From NCBI GenBank assembly GCA_964577985.1, contig CAZOAR010000059.1, forward strand, positions 1 through 12,264: a stretch of DNA of 12,264 bases, written 5' to 3'. The notes under the pieces are model-generated. The model saw only the letters and a program-made list of their open reading frames with translations, made no database searches and was not told where the DNA came from. This stretch comes from CAZOAR01 sp964577985 (GTDB lineage Bacteria; Gemmatimonadota; CAZMKB01; CAZNLH01). Both the position numbers and the translations under genes were made by a program. Positions 1 through 7,335 of the stretch are shown here, piece by piece. Within the stretch, counting starts at the first letter, position 1. The number at the start of each line of letters is the position of its first letter.

Positions 1-51
1 AGCAGGGGACTGAAAATCCCTGTGTCCGTGGTTCGATTCCGCGCCCCGGCA
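1..51 (+). tRNA. tRNA-Phe (anticodon GAA), 3' part only
   Basis: This is the 3' two-thirds of a tRNA cut by the window edge. The anticodon stem GGGGA/TCCCT (5-9 and 17-21) closes a seven-base loop CTGAAAA whose central triplet GAA reads phenylalanine codons. A five-base variable loop follows, then a T arm CGTGG-TTCGATT-CCGCG with the standard TTCGA loop. The 3' acceptor strand CCCCGGC ends in discriminator A at 51. CCA is not encoded and a T-rich run (52-60) follows. The D arm and 5' acceptor strand lie outside the window. Confidence 0.93.
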
Positions 52-265
52 TCTTCTTTTCACTCGCGGCAATCCCCTCGACTCTACCGAAAAGAGACCG
101 CTGCTTCCTCAGCCTGTGAAACATGTGGCACAACAATACTATATTCAGCATGTGAAGGTGGTACGGGATACATCGAGACGAGCAATCCAGGGCAAAACGA
201 ACAGGGAGGGACTGTTGAGAAACTGCAAAATACGCCCGCATGACTCTAATGTCAAGAGAAGGCTG

Positions 266-3205
266 ATGAGCCGGCCGGACCGCCCCGGTGTGGCAGCCAT
301 GCTCCTCTTCCTGTGCCTGCTGCTTCCGGTGGTCGGATCGGCGTCTATCGCCGGTTCCAGGCCTGAGAGCGAAGGAACACTCTTCGTGCTCAGAGATGAG
401 CAGGGGAAGGGGATCGCGGCACTAAGAGACCTCTCGATTCAGCTCTACCTGAGGATCCCGCCACACTATCTAGTCTCTGCATCTGCCTCGTTGAAAGGTG
501 AGATGGAGGAGAGAGGGTTTGAGGCGATGCGGCTCGGCTCGATGATACCGGGACGTTCTCTCTTCGTGTTGACGCGCCCTGCCGGCCGGTCCCTCGGGAG
601 TCCTCCATCCTCAGGAAGGATCCTCTTCAAAGGAGACACCTGGTATCTCGTCGAGGCCTCACGGGACCTTGTCCACCTCTTCGGGGAGGAGGGATTCAGG
701 ATCTCAGCCGTCACGCTTCACCCTCTCCCGATGGATAATCCCGATACCGTGGTTCCTTTCCCACAGGGCCACGGGCTCATGTCTTCAGGAGCAGAGGCGA
801 GGATGGCAGCTTCCGACTCCACCATTACAAGATATCTTCAGAGGCTCGAGAATTTTCACACGAGATACTCATACTCGGATTCCGTTGCGGCAGCGGCCGA
901 GTGGATAGCGGATAAGTTTATCGAGTTTGGTTTCACCGACGTGGCATATGACTCGTTTCAGCTCTACGGCACGTGGCAGAGAAACGTGGTCGCGACCAAG
1001 CCGGGGACCGTCAATCCGGACCAGGTCCTTGTCGTCGGAGGACACTATGATTCCGTGGTGTATGGTGACACGTGCAGCGCTTATACTTGGGCTCCCGGCG
1101 TGGACGACAACGGAACCGGTACCGCAATGACGATGGATATGGCGAGGATCCTCGCGGGAGAGGACCTCGAGGTAACGGTCAAGTTCGTGGCGTTCGGGGC
1201 AGAGGAACAGGGACTCTTCGGCTCCTGGCATTTCGCGGAAGATGCCTACAATTCCGGGATGGATATCAAGCTCATGGTGAACATGGATATGCTCGGCAAC
1301 CTCGCTGATTCATACCTCGACGTCAACGTGTACACGGACAACCAGTCGAGGAGCTACGCCGAATTCATGAGTCAGGTAGCCTTGGACAGCACAGATCTCA
1401 TTCCGAGGATATCGAACTCCGGCAGTGGGAGTGACCACTACCCGTTCCAGCAGTACGGCTTCACTTATGTCTACGTGGAGGAGGGTGATTTCAGCCCCAA
1501 CTGGCATCACTGCAGTGACATCCTCGACAACGTAGACATACCGTATCTCGTGCAGGTGGAGGACATGATCCTCCCGACGATTCGGATGGTGGCGAACGCG
1601 CCGGCGACTCCCACCGGTCTCGCGGCCGCGGACCATGGGGATGGTCAGCGGATAAGCCTGAGCTGGGAGGCGAATACCGAGCCAGACCTCTCAGGATATC
1701 ATGTCTACACCGGCCCGTCACAGGGGGAGTATGACAACGTGGACACCACCCTGGTGAACTCTTTCCTCCTCGATAACCTGATCGCCGGTGACAGCATATA
1801 CGTCGCGATATCGGCGTTCGACACAGACGGCATGGAGAGTGTTCTTTCGGACCCGCTCGGTGCGGTCCCGCTTGTGAGACCGAGGGCTCCGGGGGGCGTT
1901 GACATCACGTCACTGCAGTCGGAGATCGATCTCGCGTGGGGCGAGAACGAAGAGTTCGATATCGAGGGCTACATCGTATACAGGATGAATCGCGGCGGGG
2001 GAGCATATGCGGCGCTGGATTCGGTTCCGGCCGGGACCACCGCATATACCGATCAGAGCGCCCAGCCTCACGACTACTATTTGTACCACCTGACTGCGTA
2101 TGACAGCAGCGGCACTGAAAGCGACCCGTCGACCGTCGCCAGGGGCAGGCTCGCGACACACGATTCAGGGATACTGGTGATCGATGCCACGAAGGATGGG
2201 ACCGGTGCACCATTCTCTCCAACCGATGAAGACGTCGATTTGTTCTATTCGGGGCTCCTCTCTGACTTCAATCTCATGGCGGAGTGGGATTACGCCGACA
2301 GCATCGCGGTAGATCGCCGGCCGGTTGACGCGGACATGTCGATTTATTCGACGGTTGTTCTGCACAGGGATGACCGCTTCGGGGAGGCGATCGGGTCGGA
2401 CACATTGAGCTACGCGAAGCACCTCGACAGCGGGGGGAATCTCTTCCTCAGTGGTTGGGCTCTGCTCACGAATCTCTCGGGTGGACAGCAGGACTTTCAG
2501 CCAGGTTCTTTCTTCCAGGACTACCTGAAGATTGCCTCGTATGTGACCACCCTGTCATCGGAGATGGATTTCATCGGAGCGAGGGGACACGGGCAAGGCT
2601 ACGCCGACATATCGATAGACGATGGGAAGGTGGCCACAGACGGGTTGTTCAGTCTCAACGTCTTCGATGCCGACCCGGTCGCGGGCGCGGAGATATACTC
2701 TTACTCCTCGTCCGATTCTGTCGGCTCGGAGTACCAGGGGGATGGCATGGGGCTCGAGTACATCGGATCAGGGTACGGCGTGGCAGTGCTCAACTTTCCG
2801 CTCTATTACATGAACGAAGCAGACGCGCTCGCGCTCATCACCAACGCCATGGCGAATCTGGGAGAGGGACCGTCACTTGTGGATGGCGCCGGGCCCAATG
2901 GCGGGAACCGACTACCGAGAGTCTTCTCACTTGGACAAAACTATCCCAATCCTTTCAACCCGAGCACGACCATAACCTATGCCATACCAGAGGGTTCAGG
3001 TGTGGTGGCCACCACACTTTCCGTCTACGATGTCAGGGGAAGGCTGATAGACAGGCTGGTGGACGAGAAGAGAGTGCCGGGTTATTACCAGGTGCACTGG
3101 AGCGGCCGGGACCAGAGCGGCCTGGCGGTTTCATCCGGGGTCTATCTATACACTATTGAAGCAGGAGACTACAGCTCTACGCGAAAGATGGTCATCGTCC
3201 GATAA
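266..3205 (+). CDS. secreted M28-family zinc metallopeptidase with FnIII domains and FlgD/T9SS-like C-terminal module
   Basis: Predicted exported metal-dependent aminopeptidase of 979 residues. Residues 1-27 form a signal peptide (basic start, LLFLCLLLPVV core, cleavage near GSA). The M28 domain (about 175-440) shows the expected metal and catalytic residues in order: H260 and D262 (GGHYDS), the DDN aspartates 280/281, the glutamate pair 313/314 (GAEEQG), D341 (NMDMLG) and H391 (SDHYPF). Two fibronectin type III-like domains follow (about 445-536 and 540-628). Residues 634-866 are a block I do not recognise. The C-terminus (882-979) is an Ig-like FlgD/type IX-sorting-like module with LGQNYPNPFNPST. 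The frame is open upstream to an ATG at 116, but the signal peptide and an AGAAGG just before 266 favour this start; ATG 299 is also possible. It appears monocistronic. Attachment to the cell surface or release into the medium is inferred from the C-terminal module. Confidence 0.9.
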   Translation: MSRPDRPGVAAMLLFLCLLLPVVGSASIAGSRPESEGTLFVLRDEQGKGIAALRDLSIQLYLRIPPHYLVSASASLKGEMEERGFEAMRLGSMIPGRSLFVLTRPAGRSLGSPPSSGRILFKGDTWYLVEASRDLVHLFGEEGFRISAVTLHPLPMDNPDTVVPFPQGHGLMSSGAEARMAASDSTITRYLQRLENFHTRYSYSDSVAAAAEWIADKFIEFGFTDVAYDSFQLYGTWQRNVVATKPGTVNPDQVLVVGGHYDSVVYGDTCSAYTWAPGVDDNGTGTAMTMDMARILAGEDLEVTVKFVAFGAEEQGLFGSWHFAEDAYNSGMDIKLMVNMDMLGNLADSYLDVNVYTDNQSRSYAEFMSQVALDSTDLIPRISNSGSGSDHYPFQQYGFTYVYVEEGDFSPNWHHCSDILDNVDIPYLVQVEDMILPTIRMVANAPATPTGLAAADHGDGQRISLSWEANTEPDLSGYHVYTGPSQGEYDNVDTTLVNSFLLDNLIAGDSIYVAISAFDTDGMESVLSDPLGAVPLVRPRAPGGVDITSLQSEIDLAWGENEEFDIEGYIVYRMNRGGGAYAALDSVPAGTTAYTDQSAQPHDYYLYHLTAYDSSGTESDPSTVARGRLATHDSGILVIDATKDGTGAPFSPTDEDVDLFYSGLLSDFNLMAEWDYADSIAVDRRPVDADMSIYSTVVLHRDDRFGEAIGSDTLSYAKHLDSGGNLFLSGWALLTNLSGGQQDFQPGSFFQDYLKIASYVTTLSSEMDFIGARGHGQGYADISIDDGKVATDGLFSLNVFDADPVAGAEIYSYSSSDSVGSEYQGDGMGLEYIGSGYGVAVLNFPLYYMNEADALALITNAMANLGEGPSLVDGAGPNGGNRLPRVFSLGQNYPNPFNPSTTITYAIPEGSGVVATTLSVYDVRGRLIDRLVDEKRVPGYYQVHWSGRDQSGLAVSSGVYLYTIEAGDYSSTRKMVIVR

Positions 3206-3304
3206 TATGACGATCTATCTGCGCGGGCATCCAGGCCTGAGGGAGGAGATCAAACAGGCAGCCGGGAGCCACGGCATGCTGAAGAAGGAGTGCTGCAGGG
3301 CTCT

Positions 3305-3742
3305 TCAGCCCTCTCTCTTCCTGACTTCCACCTCAACCGGTATCCCACTCTTCACGCTCTCGGTGACGACGCAGTACTCCCTGAAGATATCCGCGCATCT
3401 GTCCAGTTTGTGTTCCTCCGCATCATGGGAGTCGATGTCTATGAGCACCTTCATCCCGCCGATCCTGAGCCGGCCGTTATCGTTTCTCGACATGGATGTT
3501 TGAACCCGTGTCTTCACGCCATCTGTCTCAACGTGCGCCTTCTGAAGACAGAACAGGAGGCTCGCGCTCAGACAGGTCCCGATGGCCGCCGCGAGAACAC
3601 GCGACGGATTGGGTCCGCTTGAACTTCCCAGCGGTTCGGGTTCATCGAGGAGCAGGTTCGGAACACCCTCCATTCCGAAGTCGACCTCGAAGACGAAGTC
3701 ACGTACCTGCTCTATTCCGATAGAGATATCTTCTCCGCTCAA
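3305..3742 (-). CDS. OsmC/Ohr-family protein (TTG start)
   Basis: A 145-residue OsmC-like protein, a family of cytoplasmic thiol peroxidases or redox proteins acting on organic hydroperoxides. The two family cysteines sit at expected places: C57 in the helix following GPNPSRVLAAAIGTCLSA, and C124 in FREYCVVTESVKSGIPV. Extra cysteines at 65 and 116 are not typical catalytic positions. The length matches the family. The start is TTG at 3742: AGAGAGG lies seven bases upstream, there is no in-frame ATG before the upstream stop, and the nearby ATG (3747) is out of frame and stops after two codons. It converges with the peptidase gene across about 100 bases. The long structured gap upstream could be its leader. 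Subgroup (OsmC, Ohr or YhfA-like) is not settled from sequence alone. Confidence 0.85.
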   Translation of the reverse strand: MSGEDISIGIEQVRDFVFEVDFGMEGVPNLLLDEPEPLGSSSGPNPSRVLAAAIGTCLSASLLFCLQKAHVETDGVKTRVQTSMSRNDNGRLRIGGMKVLIDIDSHDAEEHKLDRCADIFREYCVVTESVKSGIPVEVEVRKREG

Positions 3743-3804
3743 TTCATAACCTCTCTTTCATGTCTGCCAGGGGAACAGGTCTGGACTGAATCGAGCTACA
3801 GGTC

Positions 3805-3893
3805 GGCAATTGAGTTCCATCAGTCCCGATCAGTCGTCAACGACCTCACGCTGGGTCGTTGCCTGGTATTAATATAACCAATTGCCGGGCAAT
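3805..3893. repeat. nested perfect inverted repeats
   Basis: An outer eight-base inverted repeat, GGCAATTG (3805-3812) with CAATTGCC (3879-3886), encloses a second perfect eight-base stem, CAACGACC (3838-3845) with GGTCGTTG (3854-3861), whose loop is TCACGCTG. The right outer arm can alternatively fold locally as ATTGCC-G-GGCAAT (3881-3893). ATCAGTC also occurs twice (3819-3825 and 3829-3835). There is no T-tract on either strand, so these are not simple intrinsic terminators. They lie 60-150 bases upstream of the OsmC-family start and could be an operator or part of its leader RNA. Confidence 0.5.
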
Positions 3894-3922
3894 CTCCATA
3901 GGGCGCCTGGATATGAGGTCCC

Positions 3923-4073
3923 GACCCGAGGCGTTCTGGAGCGAGTGAACCCGAGCGTTAGAACGGGTCAAATAAGAGGTCCCTGGAGCGAGAGGGACAC
4001 TTGACACCCCAATGCATGGAAATACCGGGGAAACTCCCGGGGGGATCTCCAGTTGACCGAGGGGGATGTGTCA
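3923..4073. ncRNA. candidate structured RNA or repeat element, family unknown
   Basis: About 150 bases can be folded into consecutive stems: GACCCG/CGGGTC (3923-3928, 3964-3969) enclosing GTTC/GAAC (3933-3936, 3947-3950); GTCCCT/AGGGAC (3979-3984, 3993-3998); and TGACAC/GTGTCA (4002-4007, 4068-4073) enclosing CCGGGG/TCCCGG (4025-4030, 4035-4040, one G-U pair). The two hairpins at 3933-3950 and 3979-3998 share the nine-base sequence TGGAGCGAG at the loop while their stems differ, and a later CTCCAG (4047-4052) is complementary to that loop. GAGGTCCC occurs twice (3915-3922 and 3976-3983). There is no convincing ORF and I recognise no Rfam family. The strand is undetermined; the segment could be an independent RNA or an upstream leader of the minus-strand osmC-like gene. 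Confidence 0.4.
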
Positions 4074-4111
4074 TGTAGCTTTGCTTACTGTCCTGACACC
4101 GTGACGAGTCC

Positions 4112-4486
4112 TTAACTCGCGACGCTATCGCCTGTACCGTTCGAGGAGAACTTGTGGTATATTATATTCCCGATCCCGATTGCCAGGGGGATCAGGCCCC
4201 ACACCGCGTCCTCGAGACCGTCATTAGCGTAGAGGGCTATGAAAAGCGAAAGCCCCAGGGCGGTCCAGAAAATCCCGCGTCTCAAGGGATTGGACCTGGA
4301 GCAGCATTCATCATTGCGCTTCAACAGATCCTTGGGAAGGTCTACCCCTTTTTCCATGGCGATTCGGATAGTCTCCTGCTCCTCTCTGTGCCTCCTCGCG
4401 CTGAAATACATGGCGATTATGGCGCAGGATATCCCCATGATGATAGCTATGATTGGAATCAGGCGACCCATGAAACCCATAATCAT
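4112..4486 (-). CDS. small DUF6249-like membrane protein
   Basis: A 124-residue predicted inner-membrane protein. TM1 spans about 6-28 and is followed by a charged stretch RRHREEQETIRIAMEKGVDLP (31-51); two further hydrophobic segments lie at about 72-87 and 92-110. The basic/acidic linker ending in EKGVDLP, then an arginine-rich LRRGIFW entry to TM2 and a late GLIPLAIGIG helix, resemble the DUF6249 family, whose function is unknown. The open frame extends upstream to 4672, but an AGGAGGAG eight to six bases before 4486 and the loss of membrane-protein character upstream fix the start here. It is divergent from the sigma factor and carries the same TGAAACA-N17-GTCTAA motif, so it is probably a member of that regulon. 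Its biochemical role is unknown. Confidence 0.75.
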   Translation of the reverse strand: MIMGFMGRLIPIIAIIMGISCAIIAMYFSARRHREEQETIRIAMEKGVDLPKDLLKRNDECCSRSNPLRRGIFWTALGLSLFIALYANDGLEDAVWGLIPLAIGIGNIIYHKFSSNGTGDSVAS

Positions 4487-4536
4487 CTTCGGCTCCTCCT
4501 TTTCTCGGTTCCGGGTGGTCCATCTCTTCCGTTCCA

Positions 4537-4566
4537 TTAGACAGGGCGAACGGCAGGAATGTTTCA
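4537..4566 (-). promoter_or_regulatory. candidate ECF-sigma promoter of the DUF6249 gene
   Basis: Read on the minus strand, a TGAAACA element (4566-4560), a 17-base spacer and GTCTAA (4542-4537) precede the small membrane-protein gene by about 50 bases. This has the general GAAC...TCTAA form of ECF-type promoters. The same two elements with the identical spacer occur on the opposite strand ahead of the sigma gene, which raises confidence in both. Confidence 0.55.
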
Positions 4567-4600
4567 ATAATGATGAGAGGAAAGCCGGTTTCCTGGAAAG

Positions 4601-4630
4601 TGAAACAAGTCCGGGGCATAACCAGTCTAA
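4601..4630 (+). promoter_or_regulatory. candidate autoregulated ECF-sigma promoter
   Basis: TGAAACA (4601-4607), a 17-base spacer and GTCTAA (4625-4630) lie 33 bases before the GTG start of the sigma factor. Both elements and the spacer are identical to the divergent promoter candidate at 4537-4566. The -35 elements are separated by 34 bases. ECF sigma factors commonly transcribe their own operons, so this is the expected position for an autoregulatory promoter. Confidence 0.55.
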
Positions 4631-4663
4631 ATAGCAGCCCGTTTCTCCCGGGGGAATCTGCCT

Positions 4664-5269
4664 GTGAGTCACTCACGCTACATCAGGGCACTGGATGAAG
4701 ACAGAGATTTTATCGCGAAGCTGAAGGCAGGGGATGGGGAGGCCTTCAATGTTCTCGTCTCTGCTTATGCCGAAATGATATACAATGTGAATCTGCTGGT
4801 AGTGAAGGTCAGCCAACTCGCCGAGGATCTCACGCAGGATGTCTTCATCAGGATATATCGCGCCCTTCCCGGCTTCGAGGGGAGGTCCGCGCTGTCGACG
4901 TGGATATACAGGATCACCCGAAATGTCGCGCTCGCGGAGATGGAAAAGGCAAGGTATGGAAGAGAGGCGAGTGATCCCGCAGGCAAGGTCCTGGAGAGGG
5001 CTCCCGCCGAGACCGGAGAAAGCGGTGAGGATGAAATCCTTCGCGCGATCGATCGGGAAGAGGCGATAGAGAGGGTCAGGGGGTTGCTGCGGGAGTTGAA
5101 ACCGGAACAGCGGTGGGCGATGACGCTCTATTATACGGCGGGAAGGTCTTACCGGGAGATAGCCGACATCATGGATGTGCCGATGGGAACGGTGAAAACC
5201 CTCCTGTTCCGTGCAAAAGCGGAGCTGAGAAAGATGCTGATAACAGAGGTGAAAGATGGTTTGTCCTGA
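4664..5269 (+). CDS. ECF-type sigma-70 family RNA polymerase sigma factor
   Basis: A 201-residue alternative sigma factor with only regions 2 and 4. Region 2 (about 28-93) includes DLTQDVFIRIYRAL (55-68), the core-binding part, and STWIYRITRNVAL (78-90), which recognises the -10 element. An acidic linker (about 100-130) follows. Region 4 (about 131-190) contains the helix-turn-helix YREIADIMDVPMGTVKTLLF, which reads the -35 element. The start is GTG at 4664 with only a weak GGGGGA upstream; no later methionine would retain region 2 intact. The stop overlaps the anti-sigma start by 14 bases, indicating translational coupling. The inducing signal is not visible in the sequence. The exact ECF group is unassigned. 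Confidence 0.93.
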   Translation: MSHSRYIRALDEDRDFIAKLKAGDGEAFNVLVSAYAEMIYNVNLLVVKVSQLAEDLTQDVFIRIYRALPGFEGRSALSTWIYRITRNVALAEMEKARYGREASDPAGKVLERAPAETGESGEDEILRAIDREEAIERVRGLLRELKPEQRWAMTLYYTAGRSYREIADIMDVPMGTVKTLLFRAKAELRKMLITEVKDGLS

Positions 5270-5819
5270 GAAGCGGGAGTTGATAACCCGATACGCCTCC
5301 TCTGATCTTTCCCGACCGCTGGCGGCCGAACTGGAGAGTCATGTCCGCGATTGTCCCTCGTGCAGGGCGGAACTGGCGGCGGCCCGTGATCTCGAGGAAA
5401 TGCTCTCGAAGAGCCCACTGCTCCCGGTCCGGCCCGGGCTGGTGGAAGATATCATGAGGGCGGTGCATCGACTGGAGAGGGAGGAGTTCCAGTCGAAGAT
5501 GGTGGAAATCGTCCGGGGCAGGGGGAAGCTGGACTTGAGAAAGGACATCCTCCCGGTCGGAATACTCGCGGCGGCGGCGATCTTTGTTTCAATCGGGCTC
5601 TCCTTCCTGATCCCTCCAATCCTGGATTACCTCTCCGAGGTATACATGGTGGTTACGGCTGGCCCCCTGAGTCATATGGCGGTACCGCCTGCGGGAGAAG
5701 GTGCGACCCTGGACCTGATATCCGTGGTGCTTCTCTTCTCATTCCTCTTCGCGCTGTACATGGTTTCCGGCAGAGCGAACCCCGTCAGGATCAGGTGGCG
5801 TGACGTGCTGCCGTTCTGA
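5256..5819 (+). CDS. zinc-binding transmembrane anti-sigma factor
   Basis: A 187-residue partner of the preceding ECF sigma factor. The N-terminal cytoplasmic domain has C3 and the H-x3-C-x2-C signature H29, C33, C36 of zinc-binding anti-sigma (ZAS) domains, embedded in the helical SHVRDCPSCRAEL motif. Two hydrophobic segments (about 98-120 and 152-171) suggest a hairpin in the inner membrane with a roughly 30-residue external loop and a short basic cytoplasmic tail. In this class the N-terminal domain holds the sigma factor inactive until a signal releases it. A good ribosome site (GAGGTG) lies inside the sigma gene, and the 14-base overlap couples the two products. The signal could be redox (through the zinc thiols) or envelope-borne; the sequence does not decide. 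Confidence 0.88.
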   Translation: MVCPEKRELITRYASSDLSRPLAAELESHVRDCPSCRAELAAARDLEEMLSKSPLLPVRPGLVEDIMRAVHRLEREEFQSKMVEIVRGRGKLDLRKDILPVGILAAAAIFVSIGLSFLIPPILDYLSEVYMVVTAGPLSHMAVPPAGEGATLDLISVVLLFSFLFALYMVSGRANPVRIRWRDVLPF

Positions 5820-5830
5820 TGGTTCGCAGA

Positions 5831-7201
5831 CTAAAGGATGGTCATTTTCTTCCACGCGCCGCTCCTGTACCTGAGAAGGAGCATTGCCCCGAGGGTGATG
5901 ATATAGATAGTCCCGCCGACCCACGCCCCAACGACACCACCCTTCATGACGTCACCGAATAGATAGGCCAGTGGAATAAACAGCACCCACGCGCAGACCA
6001 CAGCGATGATCATGGGCCGGCGTGTGTCTCCGGCACCTCTGAGCGAACCGGACGCTATCAGGCCCATGCCGTCGAAAACCTGGAATATCGCTGCCATAAT
6101 GAGGATGTTCCGCGTGAAGCTGATCACCTCAGGGTCCTGACTGAATACTCGGGCGATCGGCCCTGAGAAGGTAAGGAAAAGCACGGCTATCCCCGCAGTG
6201 TAGAGCAATCCAATCTTAAGCGCGCTGTTGCCGCTCTTCTCTGAGCTCTCCAGGTCTCCGGCGCCCAGGTACTGGCCTACCAGGCTCGTTGCGGCTATTG
6301 AGATTCCGAAACATGGCATGAATGAGAACGACATGACCCTGATGGTGATGTGATTCGCCGCCAGTTGATTGTCGCCCATCCTGCCGATATAGGCAGAGAA
6401 AACAAGGAAGCTGCCGATGTCCAGCAGATACTGTATCCCTATCGGAATACCCAGCCGTATCATTTTCCATGTCCTCTCCACCGAGAAGGAGAAGAGAGAC
6501 CGGCTCCTGAACTCCTCCCGGTACTTTCCCCGGAGAAAGATGGCGAGAAAGATCAACGCGCCGGTGAGGCTCGCGAAGACGGTTGCGACTGCCGCCCCCT
6601 CGACTTCCATCCTGGGGAAACCGAAGTGGCCGAAAATCAGGAGATAATCGCCTATGACGTTCACGATATTGGCGGCTATAGCAACCTTCATCGGCGTCTT
6701 CGTGTCCCCGATGCCCCTGAAGAAACAACTCAGCGTCAGGTATACGAGAAAAAACCCCCCACCCATCAGCGATATCCTGAGATATCCGTTGCCGATGAGC
6801 TGCACCTCTTCCGATGGACCCATGACCTTGAAGAGGAAGCCCCCGGAGAAACTGAGGAAATACAGGATGACCCCGGCTGCCAGAGAGAGATAGACTCCCT
6901 GAAATGTGAAACGAGTGCACTCCTCCCTGTCATCCGCCCCGTAGAATTGTGCGACGAAGGTGTTGGTACTCTGTATCAGGCCGTTGAACAGCGAATAGAA
7001 CGTCCATACGAGGAGGGCTCCCAGGCTTACCGCTCCTATCTCGGCGGTGCCCAGTCGGCTGACCATGAGCGTGTCGATCGTGCTCATCACCGTATGGGAG
7101 ATCATCATGATGATAGCCGGGTAGGCAAGGAGCCATATCTCCATGTAGCTTCCTTTTCCCCTCAGCCTCGGCAACTTCACCTGTAGTTCTGCGAACGTCA
7201 T
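5831..7201 (-). CDS. MATE-family efflux transporter
   Basis: A 456-residue polytopic inner-membrane protein of the multidrug and toxic compound extrusion family, which exports cationic drugs or metabolites using a sodium or proton gradient. The two halves repeat each other: VAQFYGADD (83-91) matches VGQYLGAGD (308-316), and CFFRGIGDTKTPM (159-171) matches GSLRGAGDTRRPM (385-397). The first transmembrane helix begins near residue 22 with the family-typical LLAYPAIIMM. The length is normal. The start at 7201 has a weak GGAAG; an ATG at residue 20 with AAGGAAG upstream is a possible alternative. It converges with the anti-sigma gene with only 11 bases between stops. The transported substrate cannot be inferred. 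Confidence 0.93.
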   Translation of the reverse strand: MTFAELQVKLPRLRGKGSYMEIWLLAYPAIIMMISHTVMSTIDTLMVSRLGTAEIGAVSLGALLVWTFYSLFNGLIQSTNTFVAQFYGADDREECTRFTFQGVYLSLAAGVILYFLSFSGGFLFKVMGPSEEVQLIGNGYLRISLMGGGFFLVYLTLSCFFRGIGDTKTPMKVAIAANIVNVIGDYLLIFGHFGFPRMEVEGAAVATVFASLTGALIFLAIFLRGKYREEFRSRSLFSFSVERTWKMIRLGIPIGIQYLLDIGSFLVFSAYIGRMGDNQLAANHITIRVMSFSFMPCFGISIAATSLVGQYLGAGDLESSEKSGNSALKIGLLYTAGIAVLFLTFSGPIARVFSQDPEVISFTRNILIMAAIFQVFDGMGLIASGSLRGAGDTRRPMIIAVVCAWVLFIPLAYLFGDVMKGGVVGAWVGGTIYIITLGAMLLLRYRSGAWKKMTIL

Positions 7202-7273
7202 CTTCCACTCTGCTTGTCATGTGGTTCAGTTCCCCCTTCAAACCGCGCTCGGATGTCAGGAGGCAAACCGCTA

Positions 7274-7301
7274 AATATAGGGAATGACCCGCGGATGGCA
7301 A
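7274..7301 (-). promoter_or_regulatory. candidate sigma-70 promoter of the MATE gene
   Basis: On the minus strand TTGCCA (7301-7296), a 16-base spacer and TATATT (7279-7274) give five of six matches to each consensus hexamer. The implied transcript start is about 65 bases before the MATE start codon. This is a sequence match only. Confidence 0.45.
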
Positions 7302-7335
7302 TGAAGTTGAAGGCTGTGGGGCCACCCATGAAGAG

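Noticed and set aside
117..146. TGAAACA (117-123) as a third copy of the ECF promoter ahead of the peptidase gene
   Set aside because: At the required 17-base spacing the downstream hexamer is ATATTC, not GTCTAA.
22..265. Open frames between the tRNA and the peptidase gene, including the N-terminal extension from ATG 116
   Set aside because: The extension precedes a well-formed signal peptide and has no family-like content; the 22-243 frame runs out of the tRNA and lacks a ribosome site.
3297..3312. AGGGCT-CTTC-AGCCCT hairpin as a bidirectional terminator
   Set aside because: It overlaps the OsmC stop codon and has no T-tract on either side; only a weak candidate.
3156..3622. Plus-strand open frames opposite the OsmC-family gene
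   Set aside because: They lie antisense to a clear protein family member and their translations show no recognisable domain.
4487..4672. N-terminal extension of the DUF6249-like gene
   Set aside because: It would cover both promoter motifs, has low-complexity polar sequence and lies upstream of an excellent Shine-Dalgarno sequence.
6350..7186. 278-codon open frame antisense to the MATE gene
   Set aside because: Shadow of the transporter; its translation is highly charged without family motifs, while the opposite strand is a complete MATE protein.
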